This document shows positions 9,032 to 17,114 of a stretch of DNA of 64,000 bases, in pieces. This DNA comes from Nonomuraea thailandensis (GTDB lineage Bacteria; Actinomycetota; Actinomycetes; Streptosporangiales; Streptosporangiaceae), in contig NZ_JAMZEB010000002.1 in NCBI RefSeq assembly GCF_024172165.1, positions 124,001 to 188,000 of the forward strand, read 5' to 3'. A program made the position numbers and the translations under genes. Position 1 is the stretch's first letter. Each line of letters starts with the position of its first letter. The notes under the pieces are model-generated. The model ran no database searches. It was not told the DNA's origin and was given only the letters and a program-made list of their open reading frames with translations.

Positions 9032-10299
9032 GCAAGCAGATGGCTCTCGCATCCATCTTTGAGAAGATCGTCGGCTCTGGCGCGAACATCTCGTTCATGG
9101 CCTACGACGGCAGCAAGGCGGGGCCCGACGGCGCCGACCTGGCCATCGAGGTGAAATCCCCGATCGCCGTGGGCTACCTGGCCCAGGCACCGGGGGAGCT
9201 GGGGCTGGCCAGGGCGTACATCTCGGGCCACATCGACGTCCACGGCGACATGTACTCGCTGCTGGACCGGATGTGGAACATCACCACCAACGACCTGACC
9301 ACGTCCGAGAAGATCGACGCGGTGCGCGCGCTGGGCGTCAAGCCGCTCCTCATGCGGGTGCCGCCGCCCCCGCAGGAGATGCGCCAGAGCGCTCTGGCCA
9401 GGCTCGGCTCCCGGCACGCCAAGCAGCGCGACGCCGAGGCCATCCACCACCACTACGACGTCTCCAACCGGTTCTACGAGTGGGTGCTCGGCCCGTCCAT
9501 GGCCTACACGTGCGCCTGCTTCCCGACGGAGGACTCGACGCTGGAGGAGGCGCAGTACGCCAAGTTCGACCTGGTGGCGCGCAAGCTCGGCCTGGAGCCC
9601 GGCATGCGCCTGCTCGACGTCGGCTGCGGCTGGGGCGGCATGGTCATGCACGCCGCCAAGGAGTACGGCGTCAAGGCCCTCGGCGTCACCCTCAGCCGCC
9701 AGCAGGCGGAGTACGCCCAGAAGGCGATCGCCGAAGCCGGCCTCCAGGACCTGGCCGAGGTGCGCTTCATGGACTACCGCGACGTCCAGGAGTCCGGCTT
9801 CGACGCGGTGAGCTCGATCGGCCTGACCGAGCACATCGGCAAGGCCAACGTGCCGTCCTACTTCGAGTTCCTGTACGGCAAGCTCAGGCCGGGCGGCCGC
9901 ATCCTCAACCACTGCATCACCCGGCCGACCGGCAAGGAGAAGACGTTCAACAAGGGCGGCTTCATCAACCGCTACGTCTTCCCCGACGGCGAGCTGGAGT
10001 CGGTGGGCTGGCTGATCAGGCAGATGGAGGACCTCGGCTTCGAGATCCGCCACGAGGAGAACCTGCGCGAGCACTACGCCAGGACGCTGCGCCACTGGTG
10101 CGACAACCTGGACGCCAACTGGGAGGACGCGGTCCAGGAGGTCGGCATGGGCACGGCCCGGGTGTGGGCCCTGTACATGGCGGGCTGCATCGTCGGCTTC
10201 GAACGCAACAAGGTCCAGCTCCACCAGGTGCTCGGCGTCAAGCTGGACGAGAACGGCCGCTCCGGCGTGCCGCTGCGCCCGGCCCGCGACTGGCCCTGA
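9028..10299 (+). CDS. bfaB: SAM-dependent fatty acid methyltransferase, cyclopropane-synthase family (BfaB/TmsB-like)
   Basis: I use GTG 9028, which overlaps the bfaA stop as GTGA; ATG 9040 (MALASIFEK) with GGAAGG upstream is a possible alternative. The roughly 420-residue protein has the CFA-synthase signature: HHHYDVSNRFYEWVLG, SMAYTCACF, the SAM-binding LLDVGCGWGGMVMHAAKEYG, GVTLSRQQ and EHIGKANVPSYFEFLYGKLRPGG. It should methylenate the double bond of phospholipid-bound oleate at the membrane; with the BfaA-like reductase upstream the expected end product is a 10-methyl branched fatty acid. A strong hairpin terminator follows 57 bp after its stop. Confidence 0.85.
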   Translation: MSKQMALASIFEKIVGSGANISFMAYDGSKAGPDGADLAIEVKSPIAVGYLAQAPGELGLARAYISGHIDVHGDMYSLLDRMWNITTNDLTTSEKIDAVRALGVKPLLMRVPPPPQEMRQSALARLGSRHAKQRDAEAIHHHYDVSNRFYEWVLGPSMAYTCACFPTEDSTLEEAQYAKFDLVARKLGLEPGMRLLDVGCGWGGMVMHAAKEYGVKALGVTLSRQQAEYAQKAIAEAGLQDLAEVRFMDYRDVQESGFDAVSSIGLTEHIGKANVPSYFEFLYGKLRPGGRILNHCITRPTGKEKTFNKGGFINRYVFPDGELESVGWLIRQMEDLGFEIRHEENLREHYARTLRHWCDNLDANWEDAVQEVGMGTARVWALYMAGCIVGFERNKVQLHQVLGVKLDENGRSGVPLRPARDWP

Positions 10300-10355
10300 C
10301 CGGTGGTGTACAGGGGTGGGCCGCTGCCCACCCCTCGCGCCGTCGCGTGAGACGA

Positions 10356-10388
10356 GAACGGAGCTTGCGGCTGCCGCAAGCTCCGTTC
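10356..10388. terminator. Perfect 16-bp-stem bidirectional terminator
   Basis: Arms GAACGGAGCTTGCGGC and its exact reverse complement are separated by one T. No long T-run follows, as is usual in actinomycetes. It sits after bfaB on the plus strand and touches the stop codon (10389-10391) of the small minus-strand gene, so it can end both transcripts. Confidence 0.8.
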
Positions 10389-10553
10389 CTACCCCGCCGA
10401 CCCGGACAAGGACTGCGCCGGACCGGCCGGCGTGCGGCACTGCCGGTCCTTGGCGTGCCGGCCCTTGCTCGGGCGATGCTCGTCGGCGCCGGAATCCTCC
10501 TGCGACTCCTGCGCCTGCTCCTTGGGGTTGTGGGGCTTCGCGTGCCTGCCCAC
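10389..10553 (-). CDS. Small hydrophilic hypothetical protein (54 aa)
   Basis: GTG 10553 is preceded by GGGAAGGAG at good spacing, and the frame ends with TAG abutting the terminator hairpin. The product VGRHAKPHNPKEQAQE... is rich in charged and polar residues, contains two GRHAK motifs (residues 2-6 and 31-35) and one cysteine, and has no membrane segment or signal peptide. I do not recognise a characterised family. The strong ribosome site, clean stop-terminator junction and repeated motif argue that it is real. Function unknown. Confidence 0.55.
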   Translation of the reverse strand: MGRHAKPHNPKEQAQESQEDSGADEHRPSKGRHAKDRQCRTPAGPAQSLSGSAG

Positions 10554-10723
10554 GTGTGCTCTCCTTCCCCTCGCCGACTGCTTAAAGTGACCGTATGGCT
10601 ACAGTCGGCGTCGGGGCAAGCGCGTGCGCGGTAAAGGTGAAGCCCTTTCCAGGGCCGGGCGGGCCCCGGCCGATCGGTTCGCGGCCCCGCAATCACCGCT
10701 GGTCCGACCGGCCGGGGAGCATC

Positions 10724-12022
10724 TCAGACGGTGCAGGCCGTGCCGTTCAGAGTGAAGGCCGGCGGCTTGCCCGTGTTGCCGCCGTGCGTGGCCTGGAAGC
10801 CGAACGAGGCCGACGCGCCCGGGGCGACGGCGCCGTTGTAGGCGACGTTCCTGGCCGTCACCTGGCCGCTGCTGGGCGATAGCGAGGCGTTCCAGGCGGA
10901 GGTGACGCTCTGGCCGGCCGGCAGGGTGAAGCCCAGGCTCCAGGAGGAGAGCGGGGTCGTGCTCGTGTTGGCGATCGTGACCGCGGCCGTGAAGCCGGTG
11001 TTCCACGTGTTCATCGTGTACGTGACCTTGCACGCCCCGACCGGCGGCGTGACCGTGGGCGTGATGGTGGGCGTGATGGTGGGCGACGGGTCGGTGCCGC
11101 CCTCGGAGAGGCCGAAGAAGTCGATCACCATGGCAGCCATCCCGCCCTGCGGCAGGTTGTGGCCCACGCCCTGAAGGCTGATCGCCTCCACCGGCGCCTT
11201 CGTGCCCGTGCCGCCGTAGCGGGTCCTGGTCCAGCCGGAGCGGGGCTGGTCGGTGAGGCTGGGCGCCTGGCTCAGACCGTGGACGTTGGTCCACTGCTTG
11301 ATCTGCTCCTGGAAGTTCGGGTACCGCAGCGTGGTGTCCTCGGTGCCGTGCCAGATCTGCATGCGCGGCCGCGGCCCGCTGTAGCCGGGATAGGCCGCCC
11401 GTACCTGGTCGCCCCACTGCTGTGCGGTCTTGACGAGCTGGCCGTTGGCGCAGGTGCTGTTCCAGCTCGAACCGTCGGTGGTGGCGAAGCAGCCGAACGG
11501 CACGCCCATGAACGACGCCCCCGCCTTGAACACGTCCGGGTACGCGCCGATCAGCACGTTGGTCATCATGCCGCCGGAGGAGGCGCCCGTCACGTACGTG
11601 CGCTCGGGGTCGGCGTTGTGGCGCTGCTGGACGTACCTGACCATGGAGACGATGCCCACCGGGTCGCTGCCGCCGTTGTGCGTGAGCGACTGCGGCGAGG
11701 AGACGTCGAAGCAGGACCCGCTCCTGGTCGCCGACGGGTAGACGACGATGAACTTGTGCCGGTCGGCCAGCGAGGCGAACTCGGTGCCGGAGTGGAACGC
11801 CGGGCCGGAGCCGGTGCAGTAGTGCACGGCCACGAGCAGGGCGGGCCTGGCCGCCACGCCGTCGGGGACGTACAGGTGCATGCGCAGGTTCGTGGGGTTC
11901 GTGCCGAAGCCCGTCACCTCGGTGAGCTGGGCGGACGCGGCCGGTGGCGCGGTGATGAGGGCGGCCGCCACGAGGGCCGCGGCGGCGATGATGGCGCTTG
12001 CTATGCGAGCTCTCAGCTTCAT
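10724..12022 (-). CDS. Secreted PHB-depolymerase/CE1-type esterase with C-terminal CBM2
   Basis: Start is ATG 12022 (MKLRARIASA), giving 432 residues and a proper Sec signal peptide ending near ASAQ; an upstream ATG would add 22 odd residues. The catalytic domain (about 30-310) is the PHB depolymerase/acetyl-xylan-feruloyl esterase alpha/beta hydrolase with nucleophile motif GASSGG, an Asp in WHGTEDTTLRYPN and the histidine in GVGHNLPQG. A TPTITPTITPTVTPP linker leads to a C-terminal CBM2 module (about 330-432) with conserved tryptophans and terminal cysteines. It probably deacetylates or deferuloylates xylan while bound to cellulose or xylan. Two GAAANTTTC motifs lie upstream. Confidence 0.87.
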   Translation of the reverse strand: MKLRARIASAIIAAAALVAAALITAPPAASAQLTEVTGFGTNPTNLRMHLYVPDGVAARPALLVAVHYCTGSGPAFHSGTEFASLADRHKFIVVYPSATRSGSCFDVSSPQSLTHNGGSDPVGIVSMVRYVQQRHNADPERTYVTGASSGGMMTNVLIGAYPDVFKAGASFMGVPFGCFATTDGSSWNSTCANGQLVKTAQQWGDQVRAAYPGYSGPRPRMQIWHGTEDTTLRYPNFQEQIKQWTNVHGLSQAPSLTDQPRSGWTRTRYGGTGTKAPVEAISLQGVGHNLPQGGMAAMVIDFFGLSEGGTDPSPTITPTITPTVTPPVGACKVTYTMNTWNTGFTAAVTIANTSTTPLSSWSLGFTLPAGQSVTSAWNASLSPSSGQVTARNVAYNGAVAPGASASFGFQATHGGNTGKPPAFTLNGTACTV

Positions 12023-12066
12023 CGAGTTCCTCTCGCTGGGCAGCCGAAATATTGCGAGTGTCCACA

Positions 12067-12168
12067 GAAAATTTCGGCGGCGCAACATGCCTGGTGTATG
12101 CGGGCATGACTACGGACCAGTGAGCTGCGAAGAAGCTCCTGGAAAGGGTGCGCAGCGATGAAAGTTTC
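12067..12168. promoter_or_regulatory. Paired GAAANTTTC palindromes upstream of the CBM2 esterase
   Basis: GAAAATTTCGGCG begins at 12067 and GAAAGTTTCGGCG at 12160, so a 13-base element recurs with one mismatch 93 bp apart, 45-140 bp upstream of the esterase start. In addition GCCGAAAT (12043-12050) and ATTTCGGC (12071-12078) form an 8-bp inverted repeat. CGAAA/TTTCG-type elements are known in front of xylanase genes of Streptomyces, so a substrate-responsive operator is plausible. Confidence 0.5.
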
Positions 12169-12173
12169 GGCGC

Positions 12174-13115
12174 TTACCGCGTCAGTTGCTCCAGCGTGCC
12201 GGTGAGCGCGTCCCACGACTGCTCGGCGTCCGCCGTGCGCCCATGCGGTGAGCGGAACCACTCCACGAACTCCGCCACGTCGTCCAGCGCCCATCGCAGC
12301 CGGTACAGCGCCAGCAGCTCGTGATCCACCGCCCGCCCCGTCGCCTTCGTGTAGCGAGCCAGGTCGTCGTCGTCTCTGGCCACCAGCCACAGGTCCCGCT
12401 CCGGCACGGCCATGCCGACGGTGTCCCAGTCGATCAGCAGGCGGCGCTCGCCGGCCCGCAGGAGGTTGCCCGGGTGCGGCTCCCCGTGCGTGAGCACCGG
12501 CTCGCCCGGCCTGCCCGCCAGGCGGTCGAACTCCGCCAGCCTGCTCCGCAACGGGCCGGCGTACTGGACGATCAGGTCCTGGGCGGGCTCCGAGTAGGGG
12601 CCGCCGAGCCAGGGCAGGGTGGTGTCGGCCAGCGCCCGCTCCAGCGCCGCCCGGCCGTTCAGGGCCGGCGGGCGGTCGGGGGTGGACAGCGGTGGCGGGG
12701 TGGCGTGCAGCTCGGCCAGCAGGTCGATGACGTGGCCGCGCTCGGCGGGCGGCAGCTCGTCGCCGAAGTCGCCGCCCGTGGCCTCCTCGTACGGGAACAC
12801 GCTCATGGCGTACCGGTGGGCGTCGAGGCGGCGCAGCGTGCTGCCGTCGGCGGCGCGCAGCGGGGCGACGACGAAGCCCAGGCCCGCCTCCTCGCGCAGC
12901 GCCGCCGCCGTCTCCATGGCCAGCCGGAGCTCGTCGTACGTCCGCCGCCGCACGTCCGCCACCGTCACGAACCAGCGCCGCCCGCCGCCGGTCGCGATCC
13001 AGTGGAAGTCGCCGAAACCGACCGGCGCGTAGTCCAGCGTGGCCGCCTTGATGCCCCAGTCGTTCAGCGCGGGGCGCAGCAGCTCTTCGTCGAAGTCGTC
13101 CGGTCGATCACGCAT
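12174..13115 (-). CDS. Aminoglycoside phosphotransferase-like (APH/choline kinase fold) protein
   Basis: A 313-residue protein with the APH kinase fold. The catalytic loop is LTHGEPHPGNLL (Asp replaced by Glu in the usual HGDxHxxN, otherwise intact) and the metal-binding motif is LLIDWDTVG. N-terminal lobe residues FHWIATGGGRRWFVTV replace the nucleotide-binding strand. Such proteins phosphorylate aminoglycosides, macrolides, choline or sugars; nothing here separates these. It starts 9 bp after the stop of the HAD gene, on the same strand, so both are probably co-transcribed. The Glu in the catalytic loop is the notable oddity. Confidence 0.78.
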   Translation of the reverse strand: MRDRPDDFDEELLRPALNDWGIKAATLDYAPVGFGDFHWIATGGGRRWFVTVADVRRRTYDELRLAMETAAALREEAGLGFVVAPLRAADGSTLRRLDAHRYAMSVFPYEEATGGDFGDELPPAERGHVIDLLAELHATPPPLSTPDRPPALNGRAALERALADTTLPWLGGPYSEPAQDLIVQYAGPLRSRLAEFDRLAGRPGEPVLTHGEPHPGNLLRAGERRLLIDWDTVGMAVPERDLWLVARDDDDLARYTKATGRAVDHELLALYRLRWALDDVAEFVEWFRSPHGRTADAEQSWDALTGTLEQLTR

Positions 13116-13124
13116 GGGGGAAAG

Positions 13125-13784
13125 CTACCGGTCCGCGCCGGGGAGGCGCATCCCGGCGAGCAGCCCGATGGCGGCGACCACGTCGCCCACGACGTGGTCG
13201 GACGCGGGCGCCTGCGGGGTGCGGCCCCGATCGATCCAGATCGTGCGCAGTCCCGCGCTCCGCCCGCCCTCGATGTCGTTCACGGCGTCGTCGCCGACCA
13301 TCCAGCCGCCGCCCTCCAGGGACGTCCCGCACCGCGCGGCGGCGATCGCGAAGAGCCGGGCATCCGGTTTGCGCACGCCCTCCGCCTCCGAGACGGCCCA
13401 CCCGTGCACCCGCGTGGCCAGCCCGCTGTGCCGGATCTTGCCGGTCTGGTTGTCGGTCATCCCGTTCGTCGCGATGCCGACCGTCCAGCCGGCCGCCCGC
13501 AGCCGCTCCAGCCCGTCCAGCACCTCCGGCCGGCACCGGATCAGGTGCGGCAGCCGCGCCCGGTAGGCCCGCCACAGCTCCCCGGCCGGTTCCGGCAGCC
13601 CGAACCGATCGCGTACGCGGGCGAAGAAGGCGTCCATGGGCACCGACCCGTCGGCGTCCGCCGCCTCCAGCCACGGCACGGCCCGCGGCCCCAGCTTCCG
13701 CTCGGCGGCGAACTCGGCGGCCCACCGCCGGAACGCGTCCAGCCGGTCGACCAGCGTGTTGTCCAGGTCGAAGAGGGCGAGCAC
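13125..13784 (-). CDS. HAD-superfamily hydrolase
   Basis: A 219-residue HAD phosphatase starting at GTG 13784 with GGAGG four bases upstream. Motif I is FDLDNTLVDR at residues 5-14, motif II is IATNGMTDN, motif III Lys is in EGVRKPDAR and motif IV is MVGDDAVNDIEGG. The helical cap sits between motifs I and II, so it is a type C1 enzyme acting on a small phosphorylated metabolite or nucleotide. It lies between the acyl-CoA ligase and the APH-like kinase on the same strand and may be part of one transcript with them. Substrate unknown. Confidence 0.85.
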   Translation of the reverse strand: MLALFDLDNTLVDRLDAFRRWAAEFAAERKLGPRAVPWLEAADADGSVPMDAFFARVRDRFGLPEPAGELWRAYRARLPHLIRCRPEVLDGLERLRAAGWTVGIATNGMTDNQTGKIRHSGLATRVHGWAVSEAEGVRKPDARLFAIAAARCGTSLEGGGWMVGDDAVNDIEGGRSAGLRTIWIDRGRTPQAPASDHVVGDVVAAIGLLAGMRLPGADR

Positions 13785-13848
13785 CAGGCCTCCGTCCAGG
13801 AAGGCGAGAGGCGCGGACGAGTGCGCCCGCGCCTCGACGACGATCAGG

Positions 13849-15384
13849 TCAGCGGAGCTCGCGCTTGAGGATCTTGCCCGTGGCCGTCATCGGCAGGGCG
13901 TCGCGGAACTCGACGATCCTCGGGTACTTGTAGGCGGCCAGGTTCTCCTTGGCCCAGGCGACCAGCTCGTCCTCGCTGATCGTGGCGCCGGGCGTGCGGA
14001 TGACGTACGCCTTGACCTCCTCGCCGTGCGAGTCGTGCGGGACGCCGACGACGGCGGCCAGCGACACGGCCTCGTGGGTCATGAGGACCTCTTCGACCTC
14101 GCGCGGGTAGACGTTGAAGCCGCCCCGGATGACCATGTCCTTGGCCCGGTCGATGATGGCGTAGTAGCCGTCGGCGTCGCGCGTGGCGATGTCGCCCGTG
14201 CGGAACCAGCCGTCCTTCATCACCTCGGCCGTGGCCTCGGGGCGGCCGTAGTAGCCCTTCATGACGTTGTGGCCGCGGATGGCGATCTCGCCGGGGCCCT
14301 CGCCCTCGATGGTCTTCCAGTCGCCGTCGACCAGCTTCATCTCCACGCCCCAGATCGGGGTGCCGATCGTGCCGGGCTTGGCGGGCTTGCCGATCTGGTT
14401 GAAGCAGGCCACCGGCGAGGTCTCCGAGAGCCCGTAGCCCTCCAGGATGCCGACGCCGAACGTCTCCTCGAAGTCCCTGAGCACCTCGACCGGCGAGGAC
14501 GCGCCGCCGGCGACGGCGACCTGCAGCGATCGCGGCAGCTCGGCGCCCTCGCTGTGGATCTTCGTGAGCATGGCCCAGTACATGGTGGGCACGCCCGCGA
14601 AGTACGTGACCCCCTCCTTCGCCATGATCGCGAGCGCCTCGCCCGGCTCGAAGCGTGGCATCAGCACGACCGTGGAGCCGCGCAGGAAGCCGGTGTTCAT
14701 GACGGTCGTCTGGCCGAAGGAGTGGAACAGCGGCAGCACCGCCAGGTACGTGTCGCCGCCCTCGGTGCGGGGGAACATGCGGTCGCTGATGATGGCGTTC
14801 ATCAGCATGTTCTGGTGGGTGAGCTCGGCGCCCTTGGGCTGGCCGGTGGTGCCCGAGGTGTAGAGGATCACCGCGGTGTCGTCGGGCGCGGTCTGCACGG
14901 TCTCGAACTCGGCCGCCATCCCGCCGAGCGCCGCCCAGAAGGACTCGCCGTACTCCGACTCGGTCGCCAGCGGCGTGGCGGGCAGCACGAAGAAGTGCTC
15001 GCAGCCCTCGGCGGCCTCGAACCCGGCCTTGCCGCGCTCGCCCAGCGGCAGCTCCGGCGTGCCCTCGAAGCAGAACAGCGCCTTGGCGTCGCTGTCGTCG
15101 AGGTGGTAGGCGATCTCACGCGGCTGGAGGAGGACGTTCAGCGGCACCACCGTCGCCCCGGCCTTCAGGATGCCGTAGTAGACGAACGGGAAGTACGGCA
15201 GGTTCGGGCAGGCCAGCGCGACCTTGTCGCCCTTGCCGATGCCGCGTGTCACCAACAGGTTCGCAACCTGGTTCGCTACGGTGTCGATCATGGAGAACGG
15301 CAGCCGCATGTCGCCGAAGACGATCGCGGTGCCATCCGGGGTGTTCCTGGCGCTGTCCTCCAGGACGATCGACAGGTTGAGCAT
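13849..15384 (-). CDS. Long-chain fatty acid-CoA ligase (FadD/ANL family)
   Basis: A 511-residue adenylate-forming ligase behind GGGAGGAAGG. Motifs: P-loop ILYTSGTTGQPKGAELTH, LPLFHSFGQT, GYGLSETSPV, WFRTGDIATRDADGYY, the hinge DRAKDMVIRGGFNVYP and the C-terminal catalytic lysine in TATGKILKREL. It activates a fatty or branched carboxylic acid to acyl-AMP and then acyl-CoA in the cytoplasm. It diverges from the GMC oxidoreductase; the acids produced by the neighbouring P450s and oxidoreductase would need such a ligase before racemisation and beta-oxidation, which is inference from context. Confidence 0.88.
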   Translation of the reverse strand: MLNLSIVLEDSARNTPDGTAIVFGDMRLPFSMIDTVANQVANLLVTRGIGKGDKVALACPNLPYFPFVYYGILKAGATVVPLNVLLQPREIAYHLDDSDAKALFCFEGTPELPLGERGKAGFEAAEGCEHFFVLPATPLATESEYGESFWAALGGMAAEFETVQTAPDDTAVILYTSGTTGQPKGAELTHQNMLMNAIISDRMFPRTEGGDTYLAVLPLFHSFGQTTVMNTGFLRGSTVVLMPRFEPGEALAIMAKEGVTYFAGVPTMYWAMLTKIHSEGAELPRSLQVAVAGGASSPVEVLRDFEETFGVGILEGYGLSETSPVACFNQIGKPAKPGTIGTPIWGVEMKLVDGDWKTIEGEGPGEIAIRGHNVMKGYYGRPEATAEVMKDGWFRTGDIATRDADGYYAIIDRAKDMVIRGGFNVYPREVEEVLMTHEAVSLAAVVGVPHDSHGEEVKAYVIRTPGATISEDELVAWAKENLAAYKYPRIVEFRDALPMTATGKILKRELR

Positions 15385-15444
15385 GACGCCTTCCTCCCTT
15401 TAGCACGGCTTCGGCGACATCTTCGCAGGACCCGCATACCGACT

Positions 15445-15519
15445 GGTAGGTAACTCAGGTCACAAGTGCATATGGACGCGCCCGCCCCGCGTGAAGTAAG
15501 CAAGTAGGAAGTTACTTAC
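15445..15519. promoter_or_regulatory. TTACTTACC-type elements between ligase and GMC oxidoreductase genes
   Basis: GGTAGGTAA at 15445-15453 is identical to part of the operator arm at 1426-1434. An imperfect inverted repeat GTAAGCAA (15496-15503) / TTACTTAC (15512-15519), one mismatch and 8-bp spacer, lies just before the GMC ribosome site. The position is right for control of both divergent genes. Recognition by a TetR-type protein is inferred from resemblance to the 1379-1436 operator. Confidence 0.5.
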
Positions 15520-15535
15520 CCCTTGGAGGGGTGTC

Positions 15536-17083
15536 ATGGAGTTCGACTATGTGATCGTCGGAGCGGGCTCGGCCGGCTGCGTGCTGGCCGGCAGGTTGTC
15601 GGAGGATCCCGGCATATCGGTGGCGCTGGTCGAGGCGGGCGGCAAGGACGACAAGCTCGAGATCCGCATGCCGGCCGGCTTCGCCAAGCTGTTCAAGACC
15701 GAGTACGACTGGGCCTTCCAGACGGCCAAGCAGAGCGAGATGTCCGGCCGCGAGCTCTACTGGCCCCGCGGCCGGGTGCTGGGCGGCTCCTCCTCGCTCA
15801 ACGCGCAGATGTGGGTGCGCGGCTGCCAGCAGGACTACGACCAGTGGGGCGTGCCCGGCTGGGCCTACGACGACGTGCTGCCCTACTTCACCAAGGCCGA
15901 GCGCCGCATCGGCAGCAACCAGGGCGGCGTCTACGGCACCGACGGCCCGCTCCACATCTCCGAGCTGCGCAGCCCCAACGTCACCACCGGCGTCTTCCTG
16001 AAGGCGTGCGAGGAGCTGGGCTACACCCGGCTGGCCGAGCTGAACGGCCGCAGCAACGAGGGCTACTGCCCCACCCCTGTCACCCAGAACCGGGGCAGGC
16101 GATGGAGCTCCGCCGACGCCTACCTGCGCCCCGCCCTCTCCCGGCCCAACCTCCACGTGATCACGAACACCACCGTGGACAGGGTGACGTTCGACGGCAG
16201 GCGCGCGACGGGCATCGAGCACAGCGGCGGCGCCCCGATCAAGGCCAGGCTGGAGGTCATCCTGGCGGGGGGCGCGATCGGCTCGCCGTACCTGCTCATG
16301 CGCTCCGGCGTGGGCGCGCCCGACGAGCTGCGCGACGCCGGGGTGCCGATCGTGCACGAGCTGCCCGAGGTCGGCAAGAACCTTCAGGACCACCTGTCGA
16401 GCGGCGTGTTCGTCGAGTGCAGGCAGCCCGTGACGCTGACCAAGGCCGAGTCGCTGGTCAACCTGCTGCGCTACATCGTGCTGCGCTCCGGCATGCTCAC
16501 CACGAACGTCGGGGAGGCCGTGGCCTTCATCAAGACCTCGCCGGAGGAGCCCGCGCCCGACATCGAGCTCATCTTCGCGCCGGTGCCGTTCGTGGACCAC
16601 GGCTTCACGCCGCCGACCGGTCACGGGCTCACCGTCGGGGTCGTGCTGCTGCAGCCGGAGAGCCGCGGCAGGATCGGGCTGAGCGGCAGGGACGTGGTGA
16701 TCGACCCCGGCTACCTGACGGCGGAGGCCGACGTCAAGCGCCTGGTCGAGGGGCTGAAGGCGGCCAAGCACGTGTTCGCGACGACCGCGATGAAGCCGTA
16801 CGCGGGCGGGCCGATGGCGCCTTACTGGGGGCCGGAGAGCGACGAGGAGCTGGCCCAGTGGGTACGCGAGCGCGGCGAGACGCTCTACCACCCCGTCGGG
16901 AGCTGCCGCATGGGCACCGACGAGAACTCGGTCGTGGACCCGGAGCTGCGGGTGCGCGGCGTCGAAGGGCTCAGGGTGGCCGACGCGTCGATCATGCCGA
17001 CGCTGAACCGCGGCCACACCCACGCCCCCGCGATCATGATCGGCGAGAAGGGGGCCGACCTGATCAGGGCGAGCAAGGCTTGA
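15536..17083 (+). CDS. GMC-family oxidoreductase (FAD alcohol/choline dehydrogenase type)
   Basis: The 515-residue protein starts at ATG 15536 behind TTGGAGGGG. The FAD motif is VIVGAGSAGCVLAGRLSED at the N-terminus, followed by the GMC signature around GRVLGGSSSLNAQMWVRG. The active-site region near residue 450 has YHPVGSCRMG with the conserved His, and the C-terminus has TLNRGHTHAPAIMIGEKGADL, where a His stands in the Asn/His position. These enzymes oxidise primary alcohols or sterol-like alcohols to aldehydes. It is followed directly by a CYP124-like P450 whose hydroxylated product it may oxidise further; that link is inference. Confidence 0.87.
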   Translation: MEFDYVIVGAGSAGCVLAGRLSEDPGISVALVEAGGKDDKLEIRMPAGFAKLFKTEYDWAFQTAKQSEMSGRELYWPRGRVLGGSSSLNAQMWVRGCQQDYDQWGVPGWAYDDVLPYFTKAERRIGSNQGGVYGTDGPLHISELRSPNVTTGVFLKACEELGYTRLAELNGRSNEGYCPTPVTQNRGRRWSSADAYLRPALSRPNLHVITNTTVDRVTFDGRRATGIEHSGGAPIKARLEVILAGGAIGSPYLLMRSGVGAPDELRDAGVPIVHELPEVGKNLQDHLSSGVFVECRQPVTLTKAESLVNLLRYIVLRSGMLTTNVGEAVAFIKTSPEEPAPDIELIFAPVPFVDHGFTPPTGHGLTVGVVLLQPESRGRIGLSGRDVVIDPGYLTAEADVKRLVEGLKAAKHVFATTAMKPYAGGPMAPYWGPESDEELAQWVRERGETLYHPVGSCRMGTDENSVVDPELRVRGVEGLRVADASIMPTLNRGHTHAPAIMIGEKGADLIRASKA

Positions 17084-17107
17084 CGTAAGTGGTCACTTGC
17101 GTAGTCT
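17080..17107 (+). promoter_or_regulatory. Putative leaderless promoter with embedded operator before the first CYP124-like gene
   Basis: TTGACG (17080-17085) and TAGTCT (17102-17107) are spaced 16 bp and would place the start site at or next to the ATG 17115, giving a leaderless mRNA. Between them is an 18-bp palindrome, CGTAAGTG-GT-CACTTGCG (17084-17101), with one mismatch, in classical repressor position. It overlaps the stop codon of the GMC gene. Confidence 0.6.
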
Positions 17108-17114
17108 CGACGGT

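Noticed and set aside
10595..10882. 95-codon plus-strand frame after the small GRHAK gene
   Set aside because: It runs antisense into the CBM2 of the esterase, is Arg/Gly-rich and has no ribosome site.
17084..17101. KstR or KstR2 sterol-regulon operator
   Set aside because: The palindrome does not fit AACNNGTT-type KstR or CAAGNNCTTG-type KstR2 half-sites as I know them, so I call it only an unassigned operator.
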